8,318 bases of DNA from Elusimicrobia bacterium CG08_land_8_20_14_0_20_59_10 (GTDB lineage Bacteria; Elusimicrobiota; Elusimicrobia; Elusimicrobiales; UBA9959): assembly GCA_002779045.1 (NCBI GenBank), contig PEXO01000334.1, forward strand, positions 1 through 8,318, read 5' to 3'. The notes below the pieces were generated by a model. That model worked only from the letters and a program-made list of their open reading frames with translations. It did not search any database and was not told the DNA's origin. The position numbers and the translations under genes were made by a program. Positions 1 to 5,742 of this stretch are shown here, one piece after another. The stretch's first letter is position 1. Each line of letters begins with the position of its first letter.

Positions 1-871
1 CGGCGCGAAACTTCACTCCGCCGTCGTATTTGCCGCCGGGCATAAGGTTGAAATCGGAACCTTTGGTGTACTGGAGCAGGAAGTTGGTAAGGAGTCCGTC
101 CGACATGGCCAGGTTATAGCCGGGGAGCTTGGCTATGGAGACCGCGGAGCCGGCTTTCACGCTGAGGGAGAAACCCTTATCGTCGAAGCTGAAAGCGGTA
201 AGGTTGATATCCGGGATAAGGCCGGGGAGCAGCGGCGCCACGAACTTGGGAGTAACGTTGGCGCGCAGTATCCAGGCCTTTCTGTCATAGGTGAAGGAGA
301 GCACGTTCGCGGCGCGCAACGGCACCTTGTTCTTGGCGAAGGCTTTGTCAATAGACTCAAGCATGCCTGCGGTGAGTTTGGTCATCACCATTTCCATCAG
401 GCCGTCTTTATCGAAAGCGGCTTTGGGTCCAAAGGCCACGTTGGCCTCTATCTTGACCACTTTCAGGGCCAGCTTGTTCTTACCTTCGAAGAAGGGCTTT
501 ATAAGGATGGTGGGCTCAACGTTGATGCCGTTATAGTCCACATTGATGTTGCTGAGAGCTATGTTCTCTCCCTGCTTGAAGAGTATCGGGGTGGCGGGGT
601 CAAGAGGAGTTATCTGGGCCATCGGCATTTCGGCTATGCGCCGGCTGAGGGCCTTGAACGGGAGCTTTATGGTCAAGTCCAGGGCCGAAGTGGGAATATT
701 GGGAGATTTTTCGATGCCCGCTATATTCTCCGGGGCCGGCAGGCTCATTTCTATCGCCTGGGTCTGGGAAGCGTTAAGGTCTGAAAGAGCAAGGGAGTTA
801 AGCTCGAAGTTACCGGCGAAGAGCGGGCTGCTCATTCCCGCCGCCGCTATCGCTATGATAAGTTTTTTCAT
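1..871 (-). CDS. Secreted protein of unknown function, C-terminus beyond the window
   Basis: An uninterrupted reading frame runs on the minus strand from ATG at 871-869 to the left edge, giving 290 residues with no stop, so the C-terminus is outside the window. The N-terminus MKKLIIAIAAAGMSSPLFAG is a clear Sec signal peptide with likely cleavage after LFA, so the protein is exported. AGAGGT at 882-877 lies 5 nt upstream and supports the start. The mature part is rich in short hydrophobic beta-like stretches alternating with Lys/Asp and Pro, with few cysteines, and I see no catalytic motif or known domain. A periplasmic or outer-membrane-associated beta-rich protein is plausible but inferred. 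It follows the TPR gene on the same strand but is separated from it by a strong terminator, so it is probably its own transcription unit. Confidence 0.85.
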   Translation of the reverse strand, partial: MKKLIIAIAAAGMSSPLFAGNFELNSLALSDLNASQTQAIEMSLPAPENIAGIEKSPNIPTSALDLTIKLPFKALSRRIAEMPMAQITPLDPATPILFKQGENIALSNINVDYNGINVEPTILIKPFFEGKNKLALKVVKIEANVAFGPKAAFDKDGLMEMVMTKLTAGMLESIDKAFAKNKVPLRAANVLSFTYDRKAWILRANVTPKFVAPLLPGLIPDINLTAFSFDDKGFSLSVKAGSAVSIAKLPGYNLAMSDGLLTNFLLQYTKGSDFNLMPGGKYDGGVKFRA

Positions 872-893
872 AATTTACCTCTGCCTTATCAAT

Positions 894-922
894 AGTATAA
901 CAGCCGCGCCCCGGACCGGTAA
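894..922 (-). promoter_or_regulatory. Candidate sigma70-type promoter for the secreted-protein gene
   Basis: On the minus strand TATACT (899-894, 5 of 6 to TATAAT) sits 17 nt downstream of TTACCG (922-917, a poor -35). It falls between the upstream terminator at 1025-995 and the start codon at 871, where a promoter is needed. The -35 match is weak and nothing else supports it. The rest of the 872-994 gap shows no gene. Confidence 0.35.
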
Positions 923-994
923 GTGTCGAAGGGCCCACCAAGCAGGACCAGATGGCCTTAAATATTACTCCCTGTTATATAGGCCCACCCGGAC

Positions 995-1025
995 AAAAAA
1001 ACCGCCGTCCGCCTGAGGCGGACGG
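995..1025 (-). terminator. Intrinsic terminator after the TPR gene
   Basis: On the minus strand a perfect 9-bp GC-rich stem (CCGTCCGCC / GGCGGACGG, arms 1025-1017 and 1013-1005) closes a 3-nt loop (TCA) and is followed by CGG and seven T residues (1001-995). It begins 11 nt after the TPR stop codon, exactly where a rho-independent terminator belongs. Confidence 0.92.
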
Positions 1026-1036
1026 TAAGCCCGGTC

Positions 1037-2515
1037 CTAGCTCCGGGTCAGCGCTGTTTTGTATTTATAGGCCTTCTTAGCCATGGAATCATCGGGATAT
1101 CTATCCATTATTTTCTCATAATACTTAATAGCACTGTCGGGATTTTTGACCTTTTCGAAGGCCCGGCCCGCTTCCATAAGCGCTTTCGGGGCCTCCTTGC
1201 TGTCCGGATACTCGGCCGCTATCCTGTCGTACATTTTAACTTCGGTATCTATGTCCCGCATGTCCTTCCTGGCTATTTCCGCGGCCAGGTAAAGTTCCTC
1301 TATCGCCTCTTCGTCCTTATATTTGTCGGCAAACCTGTTAAGCACCGCCACCGCACCGGCCGGATTCTTCATCTCCTTGCGCAGCACGCGCGCCTCGGAC
1401 CTGAAAGCGTCCCTGGCCTCGGGCTTGTCGGGGTAAAGTTTTATTATCTCCTCGTAAACGGCTACGGCGCGGCCATACTGGTCCTGCTTTTCCGTAAGCT
1501 TCGGCAGCTGCAAATACGCCGCCCAGGCCTCGTCGGTGCCGGGGAAATTGACCGTGATATCGCTATAGACCTTTATCGCGGTCAGGTATTCCTTCAGGTT
1601 ATCGGCCAGCACGTCTCCCAGCTCCTTCTTGGCCCTGACCAGGTACTTGCTGGAGGGATAGACCTGTATGAGCTTTTCATAGGCCAGGCGCGCCGGCAGG
1701 TACTCGCCTTTCCTCGCGTAAAGATTGCCGAGCGAAAGCTGCAGCGCGTCGCGGCCGGTGTACGCAGGGAAACGCACAAAGAATCCGTCGAACTCCGAAA
1801 GCACCGGGGCATAGAACTCCTCTCCGAACTCATCCGCCATACCACCTATGAACGCGGCAAGCCTTCCCGCTTTATCCCCGGCCTGCGGGGCCCTGGCGAG
1901 AGCGTTAAGAGGATCCTTAATTTTTTTACTCAGCTTCTTGTCTATCGTGATGCCAAGCTGCTGCCGGGCGGCGTCGCCCAGTTTGGAATCCGGGTATTCC
2001 TGCGTATGTCTTATCAGCGTCACCACGGCGCTCCTGTAGTCCCCCAGCCTCAGCTGGAGTTCCGCCTTGAGCAGGATGGCCTCGTCGGAATATTTCCCCT
2101 CCGGATAGGTCTTCAGCCATTGCGAAAGCTGCGGCAGCACCGCCTCCGCCACGTCGTCGTCCTTGTCTTCGCTGTTAGCTTTAAAGAACTCCCACTCCGC
2201 GGTCATCACGTCGGGAGGGATCACTTTCGCGGAAACGGGGAGTGCCGCGGCGGGATGGGCTTCCTTTTTTTGCACTTGTATTTCCACGGCTTCCCTGGCG
2301 GGGGCAGGCGCCTTCGGCAGTTTCTGCGGCGGCGGTGCCGCAATAGTGGGGGCCTCTTCTAGCATCTCCTCCGGCGATCCCTGCAGCTGCGGCTCCAGAT
2401 CACTGGAGGCCTCTTCTATCATCTCCTCCGGCATCTGCTGGGTGTGAGCGGCGCGGGGCAGAAAGCAGACCAGGGAAAACGCTAAGGACAAAACAAGAAT
2501 TCTTGAAAAGTTCAT
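1037..2515 (-). CDS. Exported TPR-repeat protein (YbgF/BamD-like architecture)
   Basis: The protein has 492 residues from ATG 2515. The frame also opens at GTG 2524, but the AAGGAGG ribosome site (2531-2525) would nearly abut that codon, while it is 9 nt from the ATG, which also begins a good signal peptide (MNFSRILVLSLAFSLVCFLP, cleavage near RAAHTQ). After it comes an acidic, Pro-rich linker to about residue 100 with a twice-repeated PEEM(I/L)EEA motif, then tetratricopeptide-like helices to the C-terminus, recognisable by repeated YP(D/E)SK and YPDD/YPDK turns followed by an Ala-rich helix. TPR proteins of this layout scaffold periplasmic or outer-membrane complexes, such as Tol-Pal YbgF or BamD, but no partner is encoded here, so the specific role is unknown. 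No lipobox Cys is seen. It has its own candidate promoter and terminator and is probably not part of the microcompartment operon. Confidence 0.88.
   Translation of the reverse strand: MNFSRILVLSLAFSLVCFLPRAAHTQQMPEEMIEEASSDLEPQLQGSPEEMLEEAPTIAAPPPQKLPKAPAPAREAVEIQVQKKEAHPAAALPVSAKVIPPDVMTAEWEFFKANSEDKDDDVAEAVLPQLSQWLKTYPEGKYSDEAILLKAELQLRLGDYRSAVVTLIRHTQEYPDSKLGDAARQQLGITIDKKLSKKIKDPLNALARAPQAGDKAGRLAAFIGGMADEFGEEFYAPVLSEFDGFFVRFPAYTGRDALQLSLGNLYARKGEYLPARLAYEKLIQVYPSSKYLVRAKKELGDVLADNLKEYLTAIKVYSDITVNFPGTDEAWAAYLQLPKLTEKQDQYGRAVAVYEEIIKLYPDKPEARDAFRSEARVLRKEMKNPAGAVAVLNRFADKYKDEEAIEELYLAAEIARKDMRDIDTEVKMYDRIAAEYPDSKEAPKALMEAGRAFEKVKNPDSAIKYYEKIMDRYPDDSMAKKAYKYKTALTRS
2351..2432 (-). repeat. 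Internal direct repeat in the TPR gene linker
   Basis: A 25-bp segment at 2351-2375 recurs at 2408-2432 with one mismatch, a period of 57 bp (19 codons). It encodes the repeated PEEM(L/I)EEA motif of the acidic linker after the signal peptide, which looks like a recent in-frame duplication. Confidence 0.8.
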
Positions 2516-2547
2516 TACCTTCACCCTCCTTAAAAACGTTATGCACT

Positions 2548-2577
2548 ATATTAGCTATTTCACGGGAATAAAGACAA
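2548..2577 (-). promoter_or_regulatory. Candidate promoter for the TPR gene
   Basis: On the minus strand TTGTCT (2577-2572, 4 of 6 to TTGACA) and TAATAT (2553-2548, 4 of 6 to TATAAT) are 18 nt apart, in an AT-rich stretch just upstream of the AAGGAGG site and the start at 2515. The -35 element overlaps the edge of the tandem repeat beginning at 2575. Matches are moderate and position is the main support. Confidence 0.4.
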
Positions 2578-2670
2578 GGCTATGCCGGGTGCCGTATAAA
2601 AGCGCTATGCGCCCCGAACGGCCAAGGCTATGCCGGGTGCCATATAAAAGCGCTATGCACCCCGAACGGC
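2575..2670. repeat. 48-bp tandem repeat, two copies
   Basis: Two head-to-tail 48-bp units (2575-2622 and 2623-2670) differ at only two positions, and a third copy begins and breaks off (CAAG at 2671-2674). Each unit holds an inverted pair, GGGTGC with GCGCCC in unit 1 and GCACCC in unit 2, about 17 nt apart, so each could fold as a hairpin. The repeat lies in the gap 2516-2734 between the microcompartment cluster and the TPR gene, which holds no convincing gene. It resembles an extragenic palindromic or other intergenic repeat. Whether it is dispersed in the genome cannot be seen here. Confidence 0.85.
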
Positions 2671-2694
2671 CAAGAAAGGGCGATTGGCGGGCAG

Positions 2695-2713
2695 GCGGCC
2701 GGCAAAGGGCCGC
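2695..2713. other. GC-rich hairpin downstream of the EutT/EutQ-like gene
   Basis: GCGGCC (2695-2700) and GGCCGC (2708-2713) form a perfect 6-bp stem around a 7-nt loop, about 22 nt past the stop of the small gene at 2735. No T-tract follows on the minus strand, so it is not a standard intrinsic terminator, though it may mark the 3' end of the operon transcript. Confidence 0.4.
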
Positions 2714-2734
2714 AGGGACAAAAAGACCCGGGAT

Positions 2735-2977
2735 TCAGCCGTAGATTATCTGTATGCCGTCATAGTCCAGCCAGTCCAGCGAAAGCGGGCTGACTATGGC
2801 ATTGGCGGGAACGCCTACCATCCTGGCGCCCGGCTTGTAAAGCCGGCGTAATTCCCAGTCGCTTATAAACACCTTCTTTTTAAGTCCGGGGACCTTTTTA
2901 AGGGCCGGCACCGCCTCCCCCGGCGGGGGCCGGAGGTGCCGCATTATAATGTCTTCGACAGCGCCCTTGGTAAGCAT
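2735..2977 (-). CDS. Small protein resembling the EutT/EutQ N-terminal domain
   Basis: The protein has 80 residues. Residues 36-80 match the pattern that opens EutT and EutQ of ethanolamine operons: FIS(D)xxLRxLY (37-47), then a small hydrophobic strand, VPANAIVSP (56-64, matching LPADxxLTP in EutT), then a helix and a final strand ending IQII. In EutT and EutQ this short domain precedes a catalytic domain; here it stands alone. Residues 3-15 (TKGAVEDIIMRHL) could form a short amphipathic helix, followed by a Pro-rich linker (RPPPGEAVP), the layout of a BMC encapsulation peptide. The start is uncertain: no ribosome site precedes ATG 2977, and the frame stays open upstream to about 3056 without another common start codon. 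It lies 101 nt after the BMC-H gene, beyond a possible terminator. Function unknown; a cargo or shell adaptor role is inferred. Confidence 0.68.
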   Translation of the reverse strand: MLTKGAVEDIIMRHLRPPPGEAVPALKKVPGLKKKVFISDWELRRLYKPGARMVGVPANAIVSPLSLDWLDYDGIQIIYG

Positions 2978-3044
2978 GGAAGAGGCCAGGAGGCAAGAAA
3001 GCTTGGATACGGAACGGGCAGACGCAATAAGACGCGGAACACCT

Positions 3045-3078
3045 GAAAAAGCCGCCTAGCCGCCAGCATCCCGGCTTT
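3045..3078 (-). terminator. Possible intrinsic (partial) terminator after the BMC-H gene
   Basis: Directly after the BMC-H stop, AAAGCCG (3078-3072) can pair with CGGCTTT (3054-3048) over a 17-nt loop, and the second arm runs into a TTTTTC tract ending at 3045. The long loop makes it a weak terminator. It could reduce readthrough into the small gene at 2977. Confidence 0.4.
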
Positions 3079-3375
3079 CTAGCTTACTTTTACCGACATC
3101 TTCGCCAGATATTTATCCAGGTCGTCGGCGGGTCGCGGGATCACGTGCATCCCCACCAGCTCGCCCACTTTCTGCGCGGAGGCGGCGCCGGCTTCCACGG
3201 CGGCGCGCACGGCGCCCACTTCGCCCGCGCAAAGCGTGGTGACATAGCCGGAGCCTATCTTCTCATAGCCCAGCAGGCGCACCTTGGCGGCCTTCGACAT
3301 GGCGTCGGAAGCCTCTATCATGCCTATAAAACCCTTGGTCTCTATCATCCCTAACGCTTCTTTCGGTTCTGACAT
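3079..3375 (-). CDS. BMC-H hexameric microcompartment shell protein
   Basis: A single-domain BMC (Pfam BMC family, PduA/EutM/CcmK type) shell subunit of 98 residues, the usual length. The N-terminal strand EALGMIETKGFIGMIEASDAM (residues 6-26), the pore segment GYEKIGSGYVT with KIGSG at 39-43, and the helix GEVGAVRAAVEAGAA after it are canonical. The glycine-serine pore loop is the PduA-like small polar pore that passes small metabolites. Six copies form a hexagon that tiles the shell facets. AAGGAG sits 5 nt before ATG 3375, a strong ribosome site, which fits the high copy number of BMC-H. The region around the pore is very similar to that of the truncated BMC-H at 8122-8318, so these are paralogues. 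It is separated from deoC by an unusually long, highly structured spacer. Confidence 0.97.
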   Translation of the reverse strand: MSEPKEALGMIETKGFIGMIEASDAMSKAAKVRLLGYEKIGSGYVTTLCAGEVGAVRAAVEAGAASAQKVGELVGMHVIPRPADDLDKYLAKMSVKVS

Positions 3376-3412
3376 AAGTTCTCCTTAAGAACGAACACTA
3401 CAAGATCAAACC

Positions 3413-3544
3413 GGAGGGACGGACGGGGAACGCTCCGAACGCCCGTTGCAGAAGGGGGGCCCCGCCATAATTTCCCCTGGCGGAGGGGAACCACGTAAGG
3501 GTTCCCTCTTCCGGGCGGTCGGGGTGTTCCCCGTCCGGGCCTCC
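3413..3544. repeat. Large inverted repeat and alternative hairpins between deoC and the BMC-H gene
   Basis: The 178-nt gap 3376-3553 holds no gene but is full of secondary structure. A 25-bp inverted repeat (3421-3445 with 3512-3536, 22 of 25 matching) extends outward after a small internal loop through GGAGG (3413-3417) with CCTCC (3540-3544). Inside it are two perfect 7-bp hairpins, TTCCCCT/AGGGGAA (3472-3478 with 3484-3490) and GGGAACC/GGTTCCC (3486-3492 with 3500-3506). These share 3486-3490 and so cannot form together. The element would be transcribed between the aldolase and the downstream shell gene. Confidence 0.8.
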
Positions 3545-3553
3545 CCCCTCAAC

Positions 3554-4534
3554 TCAGTACTGCCCTTTAGCAGCCTCGCCGCCGGAAACTATGGCTATGC
3601 TGGCGCTGGTCCCAAGGCGGGTGGCGCCGGCCTTTATCATGGCAGCGGCCACTTCGGCGTTCTTGATGCCGCCGGAAGCCTTCACTCCCATCTCCGGACC
3701 CACGGTCTCGCGCATAAGCGCGATATCTTCGGGGGTGGCCCCGCCGGAGCCGAAGCCGGTGGAGGTCTTTACGAAGTCGGCCTGGGCCTGTTTGGACATT
3801 CTGCAGGCACGGACTTTTTCATCCTTGGTAAGGTAAGAGGTCTCAAGTATTACCTTCAGCGTCTTGCCGCGGGTGGCGTCGCGCACGGCCTTAATATCGT
3901 CCAGCACCAGTTGGTCGTTGCCGGACTTCAGCGCGCCTATGTTTATCACCATATCTATCTCGTCGGCGCCGTTGGCTATTGCGTCACGGGCCTCAATGGC
4001 CTTCACGGTAGGGGTGGTGGATCCCAGCGGGAACCCTATCACGGTACAGACCATAACGGAGGAACCGCGCAAAAGGCCGGACGCCATGGCCACGTAGCCG
4101 GGGTTCACGCAGACCGAGGCGAAGCGGTACTTGCGGGCTTCCCCGCAGAGCTTGCCTATCTCCTCCTGTGTGGCATTGGCTTTGAGCAGGGTATGGTCTA
4201 TCATGCCGGCGATCGACGAGCTCTGCTCATTCGGGTTGCAGAAGCTGACGCGGTCGGCGCTGGCCTTCACCTGCTGGGGAGTATAATTGGAAAGCGGGTT
4301 GCATTTTTGGCAGGAGGAACTGCAGGTATTTTCCTCCAGGCGGCAGTCTCCCTGGCCGGGGCGGGCTTTGGGGGCGTCGGCGCCCGGTTTGTTCACCAGC
4401 GGCTCCCGGAAGACCTTGCCGGCGGTGCCTATGGTAACGGAATCGCCAAGGGTCTGCCTGGGGGCGGACTGGCCGCCGCCTTTCATTATCCTGGCCACCT
4501 CGGCCGCTATTTTCTTTATATCTTCGTCGTTCAT
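3554..4534 (-). CDS. deoC: Deoxyribose-phosphate aldolase with BMC-targeting and Cys-rich N-terminal extension
   Basis: The protein has 326 residues. The catalytic core (about 107-326) is class I aldolase DERA: MIDHTLL (111-117), TVIGFPLGST (164-173), ADEIDMVINIGAL with the catalytic Asp at 194, the Schiff-base Lys 256 in VKTSTGFG, and the second active-site Lys 286 in GVKASGG. It cleaves 2-deoxyribose-5-phosphate to glyceraldehyde-3-phosphate and acetaldehyde. The first 106 residues are extra compared with ordinary DeoC: an amphipathic helix (2-17, NDEDIKKIAAEVARIM) like that of the neighbouring aldehyde dehydrogenase, a flexible linker, and a cysteine cluster C64, C71, C75, C78 (CX6CX3CX2C) with C99 further on. 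The helix is a probable encapsulation peptide. The start is supported by AAAGGAA inside the last codons of the preceding BMC-P gene, which ends 3 nt upstream, so the two are tightly linked. Confidence 0.95.
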   Translation of the reverse strand: MNDEDIKKIAAEVARIMKGGGQSAPRQTLGDSVTIGTAGKVFREPLVNKPGADAPKARPGQGDCRLEENTCSSSCQKCNPLSNYTPQQVKASADRVSFCNPNEQSSSIAGMIDHTLLKANATQEEIGKLCGEARKYRFASVCVNPGYVAMASGLLRGSSVMVCTVIGFPLGSTTPTVKAIEARDAIANGADEIDMVINIGALKSGNDQLVLDDIKAVRDATRGKTLKVILETSYLTKDEKVRACRMSKQAQADFVKTSTGFGSGGATPEDIALMRETVGPEMGVKASGGIKNAEVAAAMIKAGATRLGTSASIAIVSGGEAAKGQY

Positions 4535-4537
4535 ATT

Positions 4538-4825
4538 TTATTCCTTTCCGGTAATATGCACTGTGTCCACTATCCCGGCTATAACCGTGCGCACCGGGGC
4601 TTTAGGGTTCTTCAGGATCTTCCTGGCCGAACCGCCTTCGTCCACTATTAAAACGGTATCGCCTGCGCCCGCGCCCTGGTTGCCGTCCAGCGCCAGCGCG
4701 GCTTCGCCTGTAAGTTTATTGTTGTCCAGCGGGTCCACGGCCTTAACCAGCAGCATCGTGGCGCCCTTAAGCCCGGGGTGCTTGCGGGTGGCCCACACAT
4801 TTCCGATAACTTTTGCGATAAACAT
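4538..4825 (-). CDS. BMC-P (EutN/CcmL family) pentameric vertex protein, copy 3
   Basis: A shell-vertex subunit of 95 residues, the family's usual length. The opening MFIAKVIGNVWATRKHPGLK, the following strand ATMLLVKAVDP, the GAGAGDTVLIVDEGGSAR segment (about 51-68) and the closing IAGIVDTV strand are all typical of EutN/CcmL. Five copies cap the twelve vertices of the icosahedral shell. GGAG lies about 9 nt before ATG 4825. It is the most canonical of the three BMC-P genes in the window and is followed within 3 nt by deoC. Three different BMC-P paralogues in one locus suggest mixed or alternative vertices. Confidence 0.95.
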   Translation of the reverse strand: MFIAKVIGNVWATRKHPGLKGATMLLVKAVDPLDNNKLTGEAALALDGNQGAGAGDTVLIVDEGGSARKILKNPKAPVRTVIAGIVDTVHITGKE

Positions 4826-4843
4826 TCAGTAAGTCTCCAGTTT

Positions 4844-4907
4844 CAAGTCACCTGTCACACGTTATAAGGAAACCCTTACTTGCTTGTGGCCTGTGTCTTG
4901 TGACTTG
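4844..4907. repeat. Imperfect inverted repeat across the end of a BMC-P gene
   Basis: A 15-bp arm starting CAAGTCAC at 4844-4858 is complementary at 12 of 15 positions to 4893-4907. Within the right part, CACAAG-like units recur, giving the repetitive tail TVTSHKTQATSK of the BMC-P encoded at 4876-5199. The element thus covers the last codons of one shell gene and most of the 50-nt gap to the next. Confidence 0.6.
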
Positions 4908-5199
4908 TGACCGTTTTTCCGTCTATGATGCCTACTATCGCCGCGTCTACGGGGGGCATTTCCTGGTTCACGGCAGTCTCTCCTTCCCAGCCTTCGAAGG
5001 CCACTATAGCCTCACGAGACGCCACGAAAAAAACCATCTCCCCGGCCCCCGCCCCTACGGTATCGCCGGCTACGATCGGCTCCCCGGAAGGTTTGTCGGT
5101 TTCCCAGTCCAAAGGCTGTATAAGCAGCATGGTCTTAGCTCCCATGCCGCAGCATTGCCTGGAACAAAACACCCTGCCAATAACCTTAGCCTGTTTCAT
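4876..5199 (-). CDS. BMC-P (EutN/CcmL family) vertex protein with a Cys cluster, copy 2
   Basis: A shell-vertex subunit of 107 residues, slightly long for the family. MKQAKVIGRV, the strand TMLLIQPLD and GAGAGEMVFFV (49-59) identify the fold. Where most relatives have GSSAR and a charged loop, this one has ASREAIVAFEGWEGETAV, and the early loop usually like TRKHPGLKG reads CSRQCCGMG, placing cysteines at 12, 16 and 17. The C-terminal tail TVTSHKTQATSK is encoded by simple-repeat DNA and may be a recent extension. No good ribosome site precedes ATG 5199 and the 84-nt spacer before it is repetitive, so expression may be weaker than for its neighbours; the start is chosen because family members begin just before this AKVIG strand. 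It is presumably a minor or specialised vertex. Confidence 0.92.
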   Translation of the reverse strand: MKQAKVIGRVFCSRQCCGMGAKTMLLIQPLDWETDKPSGEPIVAGDTVGAGAGEMVFFVASREAIVAFEGWEGETAVNQEMPPVDAAIVGIIDGKTVTSHKTQATSK

Positions 5200-5202
5200 A
5201 AA

Positions 5203-5283
5203 AATGCTTGAGGCGGGAACGCTTGACGCCGGAATGCTTTTTAAAGAGTCTCCCTCCTGTGCCTTCCAGCCTCCCAGCTTCTC
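5203..5283. repeat. Repetitive spacer between the isomerase and BMC-P genes
   Basis: This 81-nt stretch contains two tandem imperfect 15-bp units (5203-5217 and 5218-5232, 12 of 15 identical) with the first bases of a third (AATGCTT at 5233-5239). The remainder to 5283 is purine-rich on the minus strand, with adjacent 8-mers GCTGGGAG and GCTGGAAG. No gene is seen. Confidence 0.6.
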
Positions 5284-5730
5284 CTAGCAGCAGCGCTGCT
5301 CTATCGCGGTTATCTTGTCCAGGCGCTTCTGGTACTTACCGCCTTCAAAAGGGGTATTGAGCCAGACCTTCGCCATCTCCTGCAGCGCCAGTTCCCCGTG
5401 CGTCTTGCCTCCCAGGCACAGCACATTGCAATCCTCGTGGGCGGAGGCGAAGCGGGCGGAAATAATGTCGTACGCCGCCACGGCCCTTATGCCCCGCACC
5501 TTATTGGCGGCCAGCGGCATGGCGCCGTTGAAGCCGTCCAGCAGCAAGCCCTTTTCAAACTCTTTTTTACGCACCGCCTCGCTTACCAGAAAAGCCACGT
5601 CCGGGAAATCCACCGGGTCGGTGGAGTAGCAGCCGAAATCGGTCACTTCATGTCCCAAGCCCTGCAGGAACTTCTTAAGCTTTTCCTTTGCCTCGAAACC
5701 CGCGTGATCGGAGCCGATAATTATCCTCAT
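5284..5730 (-). CDS. RpiB/LacA/LacB-family sugar-phosphate isomerase homologue, active site altered
   Basis: The protein has 148 residues, full length for the RpiB family (ribose-5-phosphate isomerase B, galactose-6-phosphate isomerase subunits). GSDHAGFEAKEKL (6-18), AANKVRGIRA (74-83), the His in AHEDCNVL (H98) and FEGGKYQKRLDKI (128-140) are conserved. The catalytic loop is not: RpiB has a Cys in CGTGIGM, while here Asp 65 leads DGFNGAM, with Phe 67 at the Thr position. This resembles LacA, whose loop also starts with Asp. The first phosphate-site Arg is Lys 132. It may therefore work on a different sugar phosphate, as part of a hetero-oligomer, or not as an isomerase. There is no targeting extension; the C-terminus ends in two cysteines. 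GGGGGA precedes ATG 5730, and the gene starts 12 nt after the BMC-T stop. Confidence 0.9.
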   Translation of the reverse strand: MRIIIGSDHAGFEAKEKLKKFLQGLGHEVTDFGCYSTDPVDFPDVAFLVSEAVRKKEFEKGLLLDGFNGAMPLAANKVRGIRAVAAYDIISARFASAHEDCNVLCLGGKTHGELALQEMAKVWLNTPFEGGKYQKRLDKITAIEQRCC

Positions 5731-5742
5731 AAAAGGTCCCCC

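Noticed and set aside
543..1016. Plus-strand open frame of 157 codons
   Set aside because: It overlaps the signal-peptide gene starting at 871 on the minus strand and runs through the terminator at 995-1025; no ribosome site.
2522..2524. GTG as the start of the TPR protein
   Set aside because: AAGGAGG would be only 0-1 nt away; ATG 2515 has proper spacing and starts the signal peptide.
2575..2670. CRISPR array
   Set aside because: Only two directly adjoining units with no spacers between them.
2541..2744. Plus-strand open frame encoding a 16-residue repeat
   Set aside because: It is just the 48-bp tandem repeat read in frame. There is no ribosome site before ATG 2541, one of the two unit differences is missense and the other silent, which decides nothing, and it ends inside the gene at 2735-2977.
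3446..4651. A 401-codon open frame on the plus strand opposite deoC
   Set aside because: It is antisense to a gene with full DERA motifs, its product is a Gly/His/Tyr-rich sequence without any family resemblance, and similar antisense frames occur opposite most genes here because of codon bias.
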